NCBI GenBank assembly: GCA_017634975.1
Contig: JAGBMJ010000018.1
Span: 1-64,000 of the forward strand
Reading direction: 5' to 3'
From: Lachnospiraceae bacterium
Lineage (GTDB): Bacteria; Bacillota; Clostridia; Lachnospirales; Lachnospiraceae
Length of the DNA: 64,000 nt
Below the pieces are notes generated by a model that saw nothing but the letters and a program-made list of their open reading frames with translations, did no database searches and was not told the origin of the DNA. A program made the position numbers and the translations under genes. Shown here piece by piece: positions 46,468 through 56,406 of the stretch; position 1 is the stretch's first letter, and the number at the start of each line of letters is the position of its first letter.

Positions 46468-46523
46468 TACCTATTTTTCTGTACCTGAGATTCTTTGGGA
46501 CGTTTTTTGAAAACCAATCCCCT

Positions 46524-47543
46524 TTAAAACTCCGTCGTCCCCCGGGAGATCAGATCACAGGCGATCACAACCTTATGCTCAAGATCAGTTTCTTTGTTCT
46601 CGATCACGGAGATCAGACGTTCTACCGTACGGTAACACATATCTACAACATGATTGTCGATACTGGTCAGCTCCGGTTCACAGGCGATCGCCACGCTGCT
46701 GTTGTTATATCCTACGATCGAAAGCTGCTCCGGTACCAACAGTTCTTTTTTAAATGCATATTTCAGCGCACCTACCGCAATCTCATCATTGCTGGCAACC
46801 ACGGCATCAAAAGCAACCTTGCATTCCAGCAGCTGATCCCGTACCGCATGCATATGATTGACCACATGCATCTCCAGTTCCGGGCGTACGGGAATATCAC
46901 GATCTTCCAGTGCCTGTTCATATCCCTTGCGTTTCTTGATCGCACTGTAGGACTGGGAATCCGTCAGATACAGGATACGTTCATGCCCATACTCGATCAG
47001 TTTCGAAGTCGCATCGTAAACTGCCTTCACATCATCGTTCACCGTACAATATATATTCTCGCCCAGCACATTACCGTTGACCACACAGACCGGTACGTTC
47101 TGCGCAGCTTCCCGGATATAATCGGTGTCCTGCACATGCTCGCCGTTACCCGCATAGGTGGATCCTACCAGGATCAGCGCGTCCACATGTTTGGACAGCA
47201 GCATGTTCACGTGGCGCTGTTTTCCTTCCAGTTCAAAACCGCTGCAGCCCAGGATGCAGTCATAACCATATGTCCGCAGTTTTTCCTGCAGATAGTAGAC
47301 CGCATTCGACATATAGATATCCGAGATCGTAGGTACCAGAATCCCTACCGTATGCATCGTATTGAGACCAAGCCCCTGAGCAAATACATTGGGAGTGTAA
47401 CCGACTTCTTCGATCACCGCCATAACTTTTTTGCGGGTTTTCTCACTCACCTTGTCCGAACCGTTCACCACTCGTGAAACTGTTGCTATGGAAACCTTCG
47501 CCATTTCTGCGATGTCATAAATATTGATCACATCTTTTTTCAT
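46524..47543 (-). CDS. LacI-family transcriptional regulator, probable uronate regulator
   Basis: A 339-residue LacI protein with an N-terminal HTH (INIYDIAEMAKVSIATVSRVVNG), hinge (YTPNVFAQGLGL) and sugar-binding core (VGILVPTISDIYMSN; ILVGSTY; VASNDEIAVGALKYA; TSIDN). It is placed among uronate genes and its own promoter carries TGAAAGCGCTTACA, so it probably recognises that palindrome and responds to an intermediate such as KDG; CcpA sharing the sites is an alternative. I start at ATG 47543; GTG 47564 is also in frame, and neither spacing from GAGGAG is ideal. Confidence 0.88.
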   Translation of the reverse strand: MKKDVINIYDIAEMAKVSIATVSRVVNGSDKVSEKTRKKVMAVIEEVGYTPNVFAQGLGLNTMHTVGILVPTISDIYMSNAVYYLQEKLRTYGYDCILGCSGFELEGKQRHVNMLLSKHVDALILVGSTYAGNGEHVQDTDYIREAAQNVPVCVVNGNVLGENIYCTVNDDVKAVYDATSKLIEYGHERILYLTDSQSYSAIKKRKGYEQALEDRDIPVRPELEMHVVNHMHAVRDQLLECKVAFDAVVASNDEIAVGALKYAFKKELLVPEQLSIVGYNNSSVAIACEPELTSIDNHVVDMCYRTVERLISVIENKETDLEHKVVIACDLISRGTTEF

Positions 47544-47565
47544 ATCCGATGATACACTCCTCACT

Positions 47566-47608
47566 TGAAAGCGCTTACAGTTTATATTTTAGCTGTTTTG
47601 ATGTACAA
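47566..47608 (-). promoter_or_regulatory. lacI-family gene promoter with autoregulatory operator
   Basis: TTGTAC (47603-47608), 16 bases, TATAAA (47581-47586), then TGAAAGCGCTTACA (47566-47579), one base beyond the -10. This suggests autorepression. Confidence 0.7.
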
Positions 47609-47690
47609 AAAACAGTAGGCAATTTTAACAAAAATATACCGATATTATAAAGATATTGCATAATTGCTTTTTCATACCCTATCAGTATAG

Positions 47691-47719
47691 CAAAAGCGGC
47701 AGCTTTTGCAAGCTGCCGC
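47691..47719 (-). terminator. Terminator of the 2151-residue protein gene
   Basis: A perfect 10-bp stem, GCGGCAGCTT/AAGCTGCCGC (47696-47705, 47710-47719), is followed by TTTTG on the minus strand. Confidence 0.85.
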
Positions 47720-47764
47720 ATCCTCTCTTCCGGTTGCCGGTCCGATAGGATTCCCCGGGATCGT

Positions 47765-50700
47765 TTAGGGTTTCGACGGTACCATAGCCTTGTTGTTACT
47801 CATCACATCATTTACACCATGTTCTGTTTTACCCTTATCTTTTACATTCTCACCTTCTGCTTTGGACCGGGTCAGATTTCTTCTGCTTTCTTTCCGGTCA
47901 CCTTCCAGGAAATTCTTCAGATCATCCCCTTCCAGCTTTTTCCGCTGTCTGTTTTCGCCCGTCTCATTTTCCGCTCTGTTTTCTTTCACTTCGGGCTTTC
48001 CCTGCGGTTCCGGAGAGCGGGACTCTTTCTGCCCATGCTGCACCGCTAATTCTTCCACTTTGCAGAAACGGCGTTCACTCAGGATCTCCTTATTTGACCG
48101 TATATCCTTTGTCATATCCGGCAGACCGATAAAGCTGCCTACAACCTTCTGCTGATCTGCTGCCTCCTGCGCCAGATTATCCATTTTCAGCCTTACAGCG
48201 GTCACATTGATCTTCATAAGATCCTCCGCGGTCCTCATTGGCACAAATCCCGCATCCAGTTCCGAAAGCCGCTTAAGAGCTGCTTTCATATCGGTCGCTT
48301 CCGGAGAGGCCTTCAACTTTCGGATTTCTTTACTCGACAGCTTCTCCTTCGCCCAGCTTCGGATATCCTCATAACTGTTTTCAACTTTTTCGACCACATC
48401 CTCTTCGTACTGGCGCCCCGCAAGCATCATATTAACCGCCTTGGTATCCCGTACCTGTTCTGCCAGAGGCTGATCCGGTTTCAGATTCAGTTTGTAGATC
48501 CCGGTAATCTTCTGATCCAGCAGATTTGTTTTCAGCCGGGTCGCATCTCCCTCCGCAAAACGATCCACCGAACTGACCAGGCGGGTATACTTTCCGTTCC
48601 TTACGGCTTCCTTTGTACATTGTTGCAGCTTTCCGATCGCCGCTGTGATCTCACCCGGGGTTTTCGTGGCATCCAGTTCCGCAACTGTCATAAGAGCATC
48701 ATCCAGTTCCTTCCAGCAGCCCGTTCGTTTCTTCTCCGGGATTTCCGCCCGCAGGCGATAATGCAGATAGTCTGCATTCGACCTCATTTCAAACAGCGGA
48801 GCCACACAACTGTTTATGATACCGTTTTCTTTCTCTACAAATACCGAAGCATCCTCTTTACCTGCATTCATTGCTTTCTGACGGTACGCACGGAATGTAG
48901 CCTCCTGCTCCCGGGTCGTTCTGCCTTCCCCGGCAGCCAGTTTCAGATCCGCAACAGCTTTTCCGATATTTCTCATATCGATTTCACTTACACTGTATCC
49001 ATTCAGATTTTTTGCCGTCTTCTTCAGCTCAGAGACTGCTTCCTGTAGAGGGTCTTTTCCGGATGCCTGCTGTTTCGGCAGCTCCTGCTTCTTCTCTTCC
49101 TCCTTCGGAGCATCTGGCACCGGTTCCGCCTTTGCCTCGGCGATCGCTGCAGACATACCTTTTTCCACGATCTTTTTGACCGAAAGCCCCTGCAGCTGTG
49201 ACTGCGGAGCATAATAGAGCTGTGCCTCCGTCTTCAGCTTTTGTTCTTCTTCAGCGCTGCGCAGCTTTGCTTCGTTCGTAAGTGCCGCCATATTCAGCTT
49301 TTTCGGCAAATATACCTGCTCGGTCAGTACCAGTCCTTCTGCCGTGATCGGTGACACATCCTTCTGGTCTGCCATAGCCGGTCTGCCGCCGTAACGGGAG
49401 ATCATACAGGCATTCTGCATGGTCTCTATCATGTTTTTATTGTCTTTTTGATGCCCTGCACTCAGAACCACACTGCCATCCTGCGCCACGGTTACCGTAT
49501 CGTCCGGATTGCCGATGAGCTTTCCGTCCTTATCCAGGCGGAGGTCGGAACCCCAGATGATCTGCAGCGGTTCATGCGTTCCGGTCCTGGTAATGCGGGA
49601 TACAAAATCATCGATCGGGATCTCACGCATACGATCCTGTGTCATCATACCTTTGACATACAGGGGATCCTGGATCAGCAGCATATCACCCTTGATCCCG
49701 ACGATCTCCAGATAATGCGCACGCCCTTCCTCCTTGATCACCAGAGGCGAATGATCGATATAAATGGCCTTCTCCACCGTCTGGCGTACCATCTCTTTGG
49801 CACTCGCAGCATACTGCGCTTCTGTAATATTGGCTGCTTTGGTTTCCGGATTGTCAAAGTGTGCGATGTCCAATACGCGCACCATGGTATTGGGTGCAAA
49901 ATGGAATACCGGATCCAGTGTTTCCGTAATGATCGCACCGCTGTCGGTATTCAGGATCTCATCCGCATATTTATAATCACCTTTCTGCAGTCCGGCTTCG
50001 ATCGCCGCACCCTTGTAGTTTTCCGGACGGAACGCACGGATGTCTTCCTGTACCACACCTTCGATGCCGCGGCTCTGTATGATCTGCTGCAGACCTACCG
50101 ACCAGCAGCCGTTATAGCTGCTCTGCGCTGCCGGCTGCTCGATACGCAGTCTCTCGTATCCTTTTTCATCGGTATAGATCTCCGGCTTATTTCCCCTTGT
50201 TCCGCTTGTCCGCAGTTTTTCATCCTGCTCTTTTTGGATCTTTGCTGCCTTATCGATGGTCTCGATATGCTTGAGCACAAATGCCTTATCTGCAGAATTC
50301 AGTTCTGCCTGATGCGCATCCAGATAGGCATGCAGTTCATTTGCATCTCCGGAAAGCGTCACCGCGGTCGGCAATATGCTCGGATATCTTCCGGCTGAAC
50401 GCGAATGCGGAGCATCCCACTCCTGGAACGGATTGTAATATGTGTTGCCGGTCGAAGCATAAGTCTGCGCCTGCTCTGCCTCTTTGTCCGTCATACCCAT
50501 ATAGATCCTGTGCATGGCATCCTCAGACAGATTCATCTTCCCATAGACTGCCTTGAACTGATCAAATGTAAAATTTCCGCCAAAGCCGGATTCCGCGTTT
50601 GGATTGATCGCCCATCCGCTCTGTGATCCCTGCACCGCCTGCGTTTCCGGCTGCCGTGTCTCTTCCGCAGGCTGCGTCTGCTGTACCGGTGCTCTCCAGT

Positions 50701-53700
50701 CAAATTCGTTGCTGCGCGTATGCAGCTGTCCTTCCGGCTGCGTTGCTTTTTCCTGTGCGGAACTTCCGATAAAACTGATCGAATCGGTATGGGTTACCGC
50801 AAACTGTGTGTGCGCAGCGGTATTTGTTACCGTTTCCTTCTGTGGCGCTTCTTCTTTCTGCTTTTCGGCGGCTTCCAGTTTCTTACGGTACTCATCACGG
50901 ATCTGCATCGTACGGAACACCTGATCATCCAGATTCTCATTTCCATCCAGACGTCCGTGCGAGATCGCTTGCATGGTATTGTTCCATTCCCCGGCCATTT
51001 CCGCCAGATCCAATGCAGTATTGTAACGGCTTACGCCTTTGCTCAGGATTCCGGCAAAACGCTGGTGATCGATCTTTTCCTGATAATTCTGTGCAGCATA
51101 CCTTACATTGGCGATGGCATTTTCCACTTCAAACGGCGTATTCTTATTTCCGAGTGTCGCGATCGACTCCAGAGCCGTATAGATTGCCCGGTACTCATCC
51201 GATCCGCTTCTGCCCCCCAGTTTTTTATCCGCATCCATTTCTTTAAGTTTTCTGGCCGCTGCAGATTTGATCTCCTGCAGACTCTGAATGTAGTTTTCCG
51301 CGCTGTCCACGCTCTCCTGCAGATTCTTTGCAACTGCCGACGGCCGGATATCATATCCCGGATCACTTTCGCTCTTTCCGTTTCCAAACTCGATCGCCAG
51401 GGTATTGGTGAATCCGGAGATCCCGTCCATCAGATACCGTCTGCGTTCTGCGGGAGTGTTTCCAAAACCTCCTTTGCGAATATACTCTTCATGGAATACC
51501 CGTGTATCATGAGCAAACACCTCTTCACCATTGGAGTATTTAATGCTGCTATTCCCGATACCCGTCAGAAGCATCCTCTCCGCACTCAGCTGATCCTCTA
51601 CCGCAGACCCCTTCAGCATCCTGTTTGCAAGGATCCTGCTGGCATGATAATCCTTAGCCATATCCTGATAGACCGGTTCCACCTGCACTTCACCCTTGCG
51701 GATCCTTGCAGCCAGCTCCTCCGACTGCTGTGAAAAATGAATGTTATCTTCTACATTGCGCCGGTTGAGCTCCCGGGCGACTGCATCATAGGTTTCCTGC
51801 CCGTGAATATAGACTCCGTTATCCTGCCGGGCAAAAAGATCCGTCGTAAATTGATCATACGCCTCTTTAAACGCTTCTTCTTCCTCGGTCAGGCCTTCCT
51901 CCATCGCTTTATTCTGCAGCATATAATCTGCTTTTCCGGCCTCGAGCAGGGCATCCGTAAACTCTCTGTAGTTATTTGTCCGCTTTGCCTCTTCGAGCAT
52001 TTCTGACAGACATGCCGTCACATCATAACGGATACGATAATCCCTCTGGCTCTGCCGGATCCGTTCCTCCGCCATTTGCCGTGATGCTTCTGTCTGCTCA
52101 CGCTGCTCTTCACTGCCGATCTCACGAAGCTTATCATAGCCCTCGTTCATGGCCTTCTGCATCTGCTGATACTCCGGCTTATTCCGGTCCTCCGGATGCG
52201 CCTCCAATACATTCCTATACAGCTGTGTTCTGGCCTGCAAAACATCCGCCGTATCAATGGCAAGCACATTCGCCGGATCCTTCTTCATCGCATCGATCTT
52301 TTGGTAGATCCGCCCGGAACGATCCATGATACCTGCATAATCCACCGGCGTCTTCTGCAGATATGCCTCTGCATCAAAGCCCGGTCCGGTAATCCTGCCA
52401 TATTTATCCGTCTGCGGAATGCCGCTTAACATACCGGACAGCTTTCGGTCCTCGTCCGATGCCAGCATCAGATTCTGCAGGGTCTGCTGTCTGGCGGCAC
52501 GCTCCGCCGTCTTCATCTCACCATTTCCGCGGGCAAAATAGGAAAACTTATTCTCCCATGATTTGGAGATCACATCAGACAGATGTTCATACAGCGTGAT
52601 CCCGGTAAAAAGTCTGTTCTGTTCCTTCTTTTCCGGATCCCCTTCCAGCAGATAGGGCAGCTGCAGAAGTCTTCTTCCCTCTGCTTCCTCCACACTGCCC
52701 ACAAATTCTTCTCTGGCAGTCTCGGATCTTCCGCTTCCGGAAAGCAGCTCCAGTGTATCCTCCAGACTCAGGCTTTCCGCCTTCTTTTCCACGCTGTTCT
52801 TTTCATAACGGTCAACAAATGCGTCTTCCAATGTCTTCACAGGATTTGCCAGAAATTCCTCCAGATCCAGTCCCTGTGTCTTCCACTGCATGTACGCAAG
52901 AAAAACGCCGTTGACCTGTGCCGTACTTACGATATCACCGGTAAATTCATACGGCTTATCCACATCTCTCCAGCTGTCCATATTCCCCGGCATCTGCGTC
53001 ATTTCCTGATCAAACGACTCCTTCGCGATCCGGTAAAGTTCCTGCATATCTTCGACGGTCTTCGCATACTGTTTCTGCTCTGCAATGATGTCTTCCGGTA
53101 CCGGCGGCTCCTTCTTCAGGGCATCCCGCAGTTTTTTCTGCTGAGCCATCAGCTTGTTCAGACCATAAACCTTGTCTCCATCCTCATACCGGAGGTCAAA
53201 TCCATACTCCTCCAGATGCATCTCTTCCATTTTCCGAAACATCTTCCGCAGACCGTCTCTGGTCTTATCGGAGATCAAAACGCCGTTTCTTGCAGTATCA
53301 AACGCTTCCGTCTTATCCTCTGCGATCGTAAGGATCCCGGGAACTGCATCATCCTCTACCGTCAGTTTGTCATATTTTCCGTTCTCATATTGCGGACGTA
53401 ATACCTGCATTGTATTCTTATCTTTTCTTACCTGTACGGTCGATGCATGGTTATCCAGATTTTCAAGTTCGTCTCTTACGGAAGGTTTTGTTTCTGTGAT
53501 ATGTTTTGCCGCATACTCCAACGCATCCTCATATTCTTTTTTCTTCTCCGGGTCGTTTTTGATCTTCTCCGGCATCTGCTCTTTCAGCTCATCGCAATAC
53601 TCTTTCATCGGATAGGTAACCGGATCCTTTATATCCCTCTCATATGGATCCTGATATTCTTCGATCTCTTTCAGGATACTCTGTTTTTCCTGCGGATCCA

Positions 53701-54220
53701 GAGACTGCTCCAGGGAATCCAAAAATGCACCCGCATCACTTTCCTCGGACAGATTATCAAAACTGAAAAAAAGTTTTTTTGCCAGCAGATCATCCAATTC
53801 CTCCTGACGGATCTTTTCGTTCCGGATCCACCCATCCAGTAATGTCTTCCGCTTTTCATGATCTCCCAGAAAATTCCTTCGCGTCATGTAATCCAGACCC
53901 TGCCACAGATCAGGGTGCTTATGAGTTAGCAGTTCCTGAATATCATAAGCTAAACCAAGGCCCTCGGAATACTTCCGGATACTCTCCTCTGCTTTCTCCT
54001 CACCCACCGAATGACCATACGCACGAAAGATCTCCTCATTGGTATATTTGTGACTCAGGATCCGGGAACGGATCTCATTGTGCTTTGCGTTTGCTTTTCG
54101 TTTGTTTCTTTCAAATTCCAGAAACTCCTGCGTCTGCGTTGCCGGATCCGGTGTCGTTGCATTTTGATACTTTTGGTATTCCTCCAGGATCTGCTTATAT
54201 TTATTCGCGATATCTCCCAT
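47765..54220 (-). CDS. Giant cytosolic protein with a papain/C39-like peptidase domain, function unknown
   Basis: A 2151-residue protein with no signal peptide or TM segment. Residues 1-1150 are charged and helical. A Pro/Gln/Thr-rich linker (about 1155-1230) leads to a peptidase-like domain: Q1366 six residues before C1372 (QSSYNGCW), H1502 (GRAHYLEIVG) and D1518 (LIQDPLY). The Gln-Cys spacing and order are those of papain-fold enzymes, closest to the C39-like group. Residues 1600-2070 are again helical and the tail is very charged. GGAAGAAGG precedes the ATG. A single-gene transcript between terminators. Possibilities include a toxin-like effector, a structural protein with self-cleavage, or a defence protein; none is shown. 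Confidence 0.6.
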   Translation of the reverse strand: MGDIANKYKQILEEYQKYQNATTPDPATQTQEFLEFERNKRKANAKHNEIRSRILSHKYTNEEIFRAYGHSVGEEKAEESIRKYSEGLGLAYDIQELLTHKHPDLWQGLDYMTRRNFLGDHEKRKTLLDGWIRNEKIRQEELDDLLAKKLFFSFDNLSEESDAGAFLDSLEQSLDPQEKQSILKEIEEYQDPYERDIKDPVTYPMKEYCDELKEQMPEKIKNDPEKKKEYEDALEYAAKHITETKPSVRDELENLDNHASTVQVRKDKNTMQVLRPQYENGKYDKLTVEDDAVPGILTIAEDKTEAFDTARNGVLISDKTRDGLRKMFRKMEEMHLEEYGFDLRYEDGDKVYGLNKLMAQQKKLRDALKKEPPVPEDIIAEQKQYAKTVEDMQELYRIAKESFDQEMTQMPGNMDSWRDVDKPYEFTGDIVSTAQVNGVFLAYMQWKTQGLDLEEFLANPVKTLEDAFVDRYEKNSVEKKAESLSLEDTLELLSGSGRSETAREEFVGSVEEAEGRRLLQLPYLLEGDPEKKEQNRLFTGITLYEHLSDVISKSWENKFSYFARGNGEMKTAERAARQQTLQNLMLASDEDRKLSGMLSGIPQTDKYGRITGPGFDAEAYLQKTPVDYAGIMDRSGRIYQKIDAMKKDPANVLAIDTADVLQARTQLYRNVLEAHPEDRNKPEYQQMQKAMNEGYDKLREIGSEEQREQTEASRQMAEERIRQSQRDYRIRYDVTACLSEMLEEAKRTNNYREFTDALLEAGKADYMLQNKAMEEGLTEEEEAFKEAYDQFTTDLFARQDNGVYIHGQETYDAVARELNRRNVEDNIHFSQQSEELAARIRKGEVQVEPVYQDMAKDYHASRILANRMLKGSAVEDQLSAERMLLTGIGNSSIKYSNGEEVFAHDTRVFHEEYIRKGGFGNTPAERRRYLMDGISGFTNTLAIEFGNGKSESDPGYDIRPSAVAKNLQESVDSAENYIQSLQEIKSAAARKLKEMDADKKLGGRSGSDEYRAIYTALESIATLGNKNTPFEVENAIANVRYAAQNYQEKIDHQRFAGILSKGVSRYNTALDLAEMAGEWNNTMQAISHGRLDGNENLDDQVFRTMQIRDEYRKKLEAAEKQKEEAPQKETVTNTAAHTQFAVTHTDSISFIGSSAQEKATQPEGQLHTRSNEFDWRAPVQQTQPAEETRQPETQAVQGSQSGWAINPNAESGFGGNFTFDQFKAVYGKMNLSEDAMHRIYMGMTDKEAEQAQTYASTGNTYYNPFQEWDAPHSRSAGRYPSILPTAVTLSGDANELHAYLDAHQAELNSADKAFVLKHIETIDKAAKIQKEQDEKLRTSGTRGNKPEIYTDEKGYERLRIEQPAAQSSYNGCWSVGLQQIIQSRGIEGVVQEDIRAFRPENYKGAAIEAGLQKGDYKYADEILNTDSGAIITETLDPVFHFAPNTMVRVLDIAHFDNPETKAANITEAQYAASAKEMVRQTVEKAIYIDHSPLVIKEEGRAHYLEIVGIKGDMLLIQDPLYVKGMMTQDRMREIPIDDFVSRITRTGTHEPLQIIWGSDLRLDKDGKLIGNPDDTVTVAQDGSVVLSAGHQKDNKNMIETMQNACMISRYGGRPAMADQKDVSPITAEGLVLTEQVYLPKKLNMAALTNEAKLRSAEEEQKLKTEAQLYYAPQSQLQGLSVKKIVEKGMSAAIAEAKAEPVPDAPKEEEKKQELPKQQASGKDPLQEAVSELKKTAKNLNGYSVSEIDMRNIGKAVADLKLAAGEGRTTREQEATFRAYRQKAMNAGKEDASVFVEKENGIINSCVAPLFEMRSNADYLHYRLRAEIPEKKRTGCWKELDDALMTVAELDATKTPGEITAAIGKLQQCTKEAVRNGKYTRLVSSVDRFAEGDATRLKTNLLDQKITGIYKLNLKPDQPLAEQVRDTKAVNMMLAGRQYEEDVVEKVENSYEDIRSWAKEKLSSKEIRKLKASPEATDMKAALKRLSELDAGFVPMRTAEDLMKINVTAVRLKMDNLAQEAADQQKVVGSFIGLPDMTKDIRSNKEILSERRFCKVEELAVQHGQKESRSPEPQGKPEVKENRAENETGENRQRKKLEGDDLKNFLEGDRKESRRNLTRSKAEGENVKDKGKTEHGVNDVMSNNKAMVPSKP

Positions 54221-54299
54221 GAACCTTCTTCCTTTCTGAAATGATAATTTGTGGTATACCCGCCATCCACATGTACGTTACTGCTTATCATATCACTCC

Positions 54300-54319
54300 A
54301 AGTGCAAGCAAAGTGCAAG
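54300..54319. promoter_or_regulatory. Direct repeats upstream of the giant gene
   Basis: AAGTGCAAG occurs at 54300-54308 and 54311-54319, repeating with an 11-bp period (one helical turn), about 80 bases upstream of the start codon. A weak -10 (TATGAT, 54285-54290 on the minus strand) follows. Candidate activator or repressor site. Confidence 0.45.
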
Positions 54320-54356
54320 TTTGAAGAAGAATTTTTTCTTTGCGAAGCAATTTTCT

Positions 54357-54405
54357 AAAAAAAAGGAAGAGACCCGCTGTTCACCGGATGTGACAGCGGG
54401 CCTCT
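54357..54405 (-). terminator. Terminator of the kdgK-eda operon
   Basis: A 13-bp stem, AGAGACCCGCTGT/ACAGCGGGCCTCT (54368-54380, 54393-54405; one G-U), with eight T shortly after on the minus strand. Confidence 0.85.
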
Positions 54406-54445
54406 ATGGGGGAAGTTGCATTAACAACGAAAACGGCTGATTAAT

Positions 54446-55096
54446 TTATTTGCGGTTTGCCTTTACGATCGCAGCTGCTTCCGCAACCTTCTTCTCGATC
54501 TCATCGAACTGGCCGGCTTTGATCATATCGCCCTTGACCATCCATGAGCCTCCGCAGCAGAAGATCTTGTCATTTTTCAGATATTCTACCACGTTTGTCG
54601 CATTGATACCGCCGGTCGGCATAAAGCGCAGAGCGGTCAGTGCTGCACCGATAGCCTTGATCATTGCCAGACCACCTGCATTCTCTGCCGGGAAAAACTT
54701 CACATGCGTCAGACCCAGACGGATGGCTTTCATCATCTCACTAGCGGTCTGGGTACCCGGACATACCGGAATATCCTTCTCCAGACAGTATTTTACGATC
54801 TCTTCATCCAGACCGGGTGCCACGATAAACTTTGCACCGGCTGCTACAGCACGGTCTACCTGATCGATCGTCAGAACAGTACCTGCGCCTACCAGCATGT
54901 CCGGAAATTTTTCTGCCATAATACGGATGGATTCCTCTGCTGCTGCCGTGCGGAAAGTAACTTCTGCTGCCGGCAGTCCTCCCTGCATCAGGGCTTTACC
55001 CAAAGGTTCCGCATCCTTTGCATCATTCAAAACCACAACGGGAATGATCCCGACTTCCTCAAATTTCTGAAATACTGCATCTGCTTTTGCACTCAT
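54446..55096 (-). CDS. eda: KDPG aldolase
   Basis: This 216-residue TIM-barrel class I aldolase splits 2-keto-3-deoxy-6-phosphogluconate into pyruvate and glyceraldehyde-3-phosphate. The catalytic Glu45 (AAEVTFRT), phosphate-loop GAGT (70-73) and Schiff-base Lys133 (HVKFFPAE) are present. Last step of the uronate pathway in this window. AGGAG precedes ATG 55096, 78 bases after kdgK, in the same operon. Confidence 0.95.
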   Translation of the reverse strand: MSAKADAVFQKFEEVGIIPVVVLNDAKDAEPLGKALMQGGLPAAEVTFRTAAAEESIRIMAEKFPDMLVGAGTVLTIDQVDRAVAAGAKFIVAPGLDEEIVKYCLEKDIPVCPGTQTASEMMKAIRLGLTHVKFFPAENAGGLAMIKAIGAALTALRFMPTGGINATNVVEYLKNDKIFCCGGSWMVKGDMIKAGQFDEIEKKVAEAAAIVKANRK

Positions 55097-55174
55097 ATTT
55101 TTTCTCCTGTGTACTCTGTCGCTTCCTATAACATGTATATCCCCGCAACCAAATCCGGGCTTCGCCCGTATTCG

Positions 55175-56272
55175 TTAACGCTTTACTCTTGCGCCTGCAC
55201 CGCCCATGATAGCTTCCACTTCTTCTTTGCTCGCCATGGAAGTGTCTCCCGGAGTGGTCATTGCCAGTGCGCCGTGCGCCGCACCGTAATTCACAGCCTT
55301 CTCCGCATCACCGGTAGTCATCAGACCGTATACCAGACCGGATGCAAAGGAATCGCCACCGCCCACACGATCCATGATCTCCAGACCGTTGTACTCCTTG
55401 CTCACATAAATCTCGCCGTCTGCCCAGCAGATTGCCTTCCAGTCATTCACGGTAGCCGTGCGAACGGTACGAAGGGTCGTTGCCACAGCCTTGAAGTTCG
55501 GGTATGCCTTGGCAGCTTCCCCGATCATCTTCTTGTAACCGTCCAGATTCAGTTCTTTCAGATTTGCATCGTTGCCTTCGATCTGGAAACCAAGGCAGGC
55601 CGTGAAGTCTTCCTCATTCCCGATCATTACGTCCACATACTTTGCTACTTCTTTATTTACTTCCTGCGCCTTCGCCTGACCGCCGATCGCACTCCACATG
55701 GAAGGACGATAGTTCAGATCGTAGCTGATCACAGTACCGTATTTCTTCGCCGTCTTGCAGGCTTCGATCACGGTCTCACATGCCTGCTCGGAAAGCGCTG
55801 CATAGATACCGCCGGTGTGCAGCCAGCGCACGCCCAATTCGCCAAAGATATAATCAAAATCAAAATCCTTCGGGGTTGCCTGACTGATCGCGGTATTTGC
55901 ACGATCGGAGCATCCTACTGCACCACGGATACCGAAACCTCTCTCGGTGAAGTTCAGACCGTTACGACAGATACGTCCGATACCATCGGTCTTTTTCCAA
56001 TAGATCAGGGATGTATCCACACCACCCTGTTCGATCAGATCTTTCATCAGTTTACCCACTTCATTATCAGCAAATGCGGTGATCACTGCCGTATTGAGGC
56101 CAAAGCATTTGTGCAGACCGCGTACTACATTGTACTCGCCGCCGCCTTCCCATGCAGTGAAATGACGTGCGGTACGGATACGGCCCTCGCCCGGATCCAG
56201 ACGGAGCATGATCTCGCCCAGTGATACAGCATCAAATTTGCAGTCTTCTTTTTTTCGTAAATTCAAATCCAT
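55175..56272 (-). CDS. kdgK: 2-keto-3-deoxygluconate kinase
   Basis: This 365-residue PfkB kinase phosphorylates KDG at O6. It has the N-terminal GEIMLRLDP and GGGEYNVVRGL motifs and the C-terminal catalytic block DRVGGGDSFASGLVYGL, with the base Asp. AAAGGGG precedes ATG 56272. It supplies Eda, encoded just downstream. Under the operator-bearing promoter at 56323-56376. Confidence 0.93.
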   Translation of the reverse strand: MDLNLRKKEDCKFDAVSLGEIMLRLDPGEGRIRTARHFTAWEGGGEYNVVRGLHKCFGLNTAVITAFADNEVGKLMKDLIEQGGVDTSLIYWKKTDGIGRICRNGLNFTERGFGIRGAVGCSDRANTAISQATPKDFDFDYIFGELGVRWLHTGGIYAALSEQACETVIEACKTAKKYGTVISYDLNYRPSMWSAIGGQAKAQEVNKEVAKYVDVMIGNEEDFTACLGFQIEGNDANLKELNLDGYKKMIGEAAKAYPNFKAVATTLRTVRTATVNDWKAICWADGEIYVSKEYNGLEIMDRVGGGDSFASGLVYGLMTTGDAEKAVNYGAAHGALAMTTPGDTSMASKEEVEAIMGGAGARVKR

Positions 56273-56322
56273 TCTTTGGTATCCCCTTTCGTATTGAAAA
56301 CACCTTCCTGAACGCTTTTTGT

Positions 56323-56376
56323 TGTAAGCGCTTACATATCTATCTTGTATTATAGACCACTTTTAAACTTTGTCAA
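56323..56376 (-). promoter_or_regulatory. kdgK promoter with LacI/cre-type operator
   Basis: TTGACA (56371-56376), 16 bases, TATAAT (56349-56354), then TGTAAGCGCTTACA (56323-56336), 12 bases after the -10. A consensus-strength promoter that must be held off by a repressor. Confidence 0.85.
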
Positions 56377-56406
56377 GCATAAAAATATATCTGAAATCTA
56401 AAGTAG

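Noticed and set aside
54704-56224. 506-codon plus-strand open frame
   Set aside because: It lies antisense to eda and kdgK, both of which have clear motifs and ribosome sites. The translation is Cys/His-rich with no recognisable domain.
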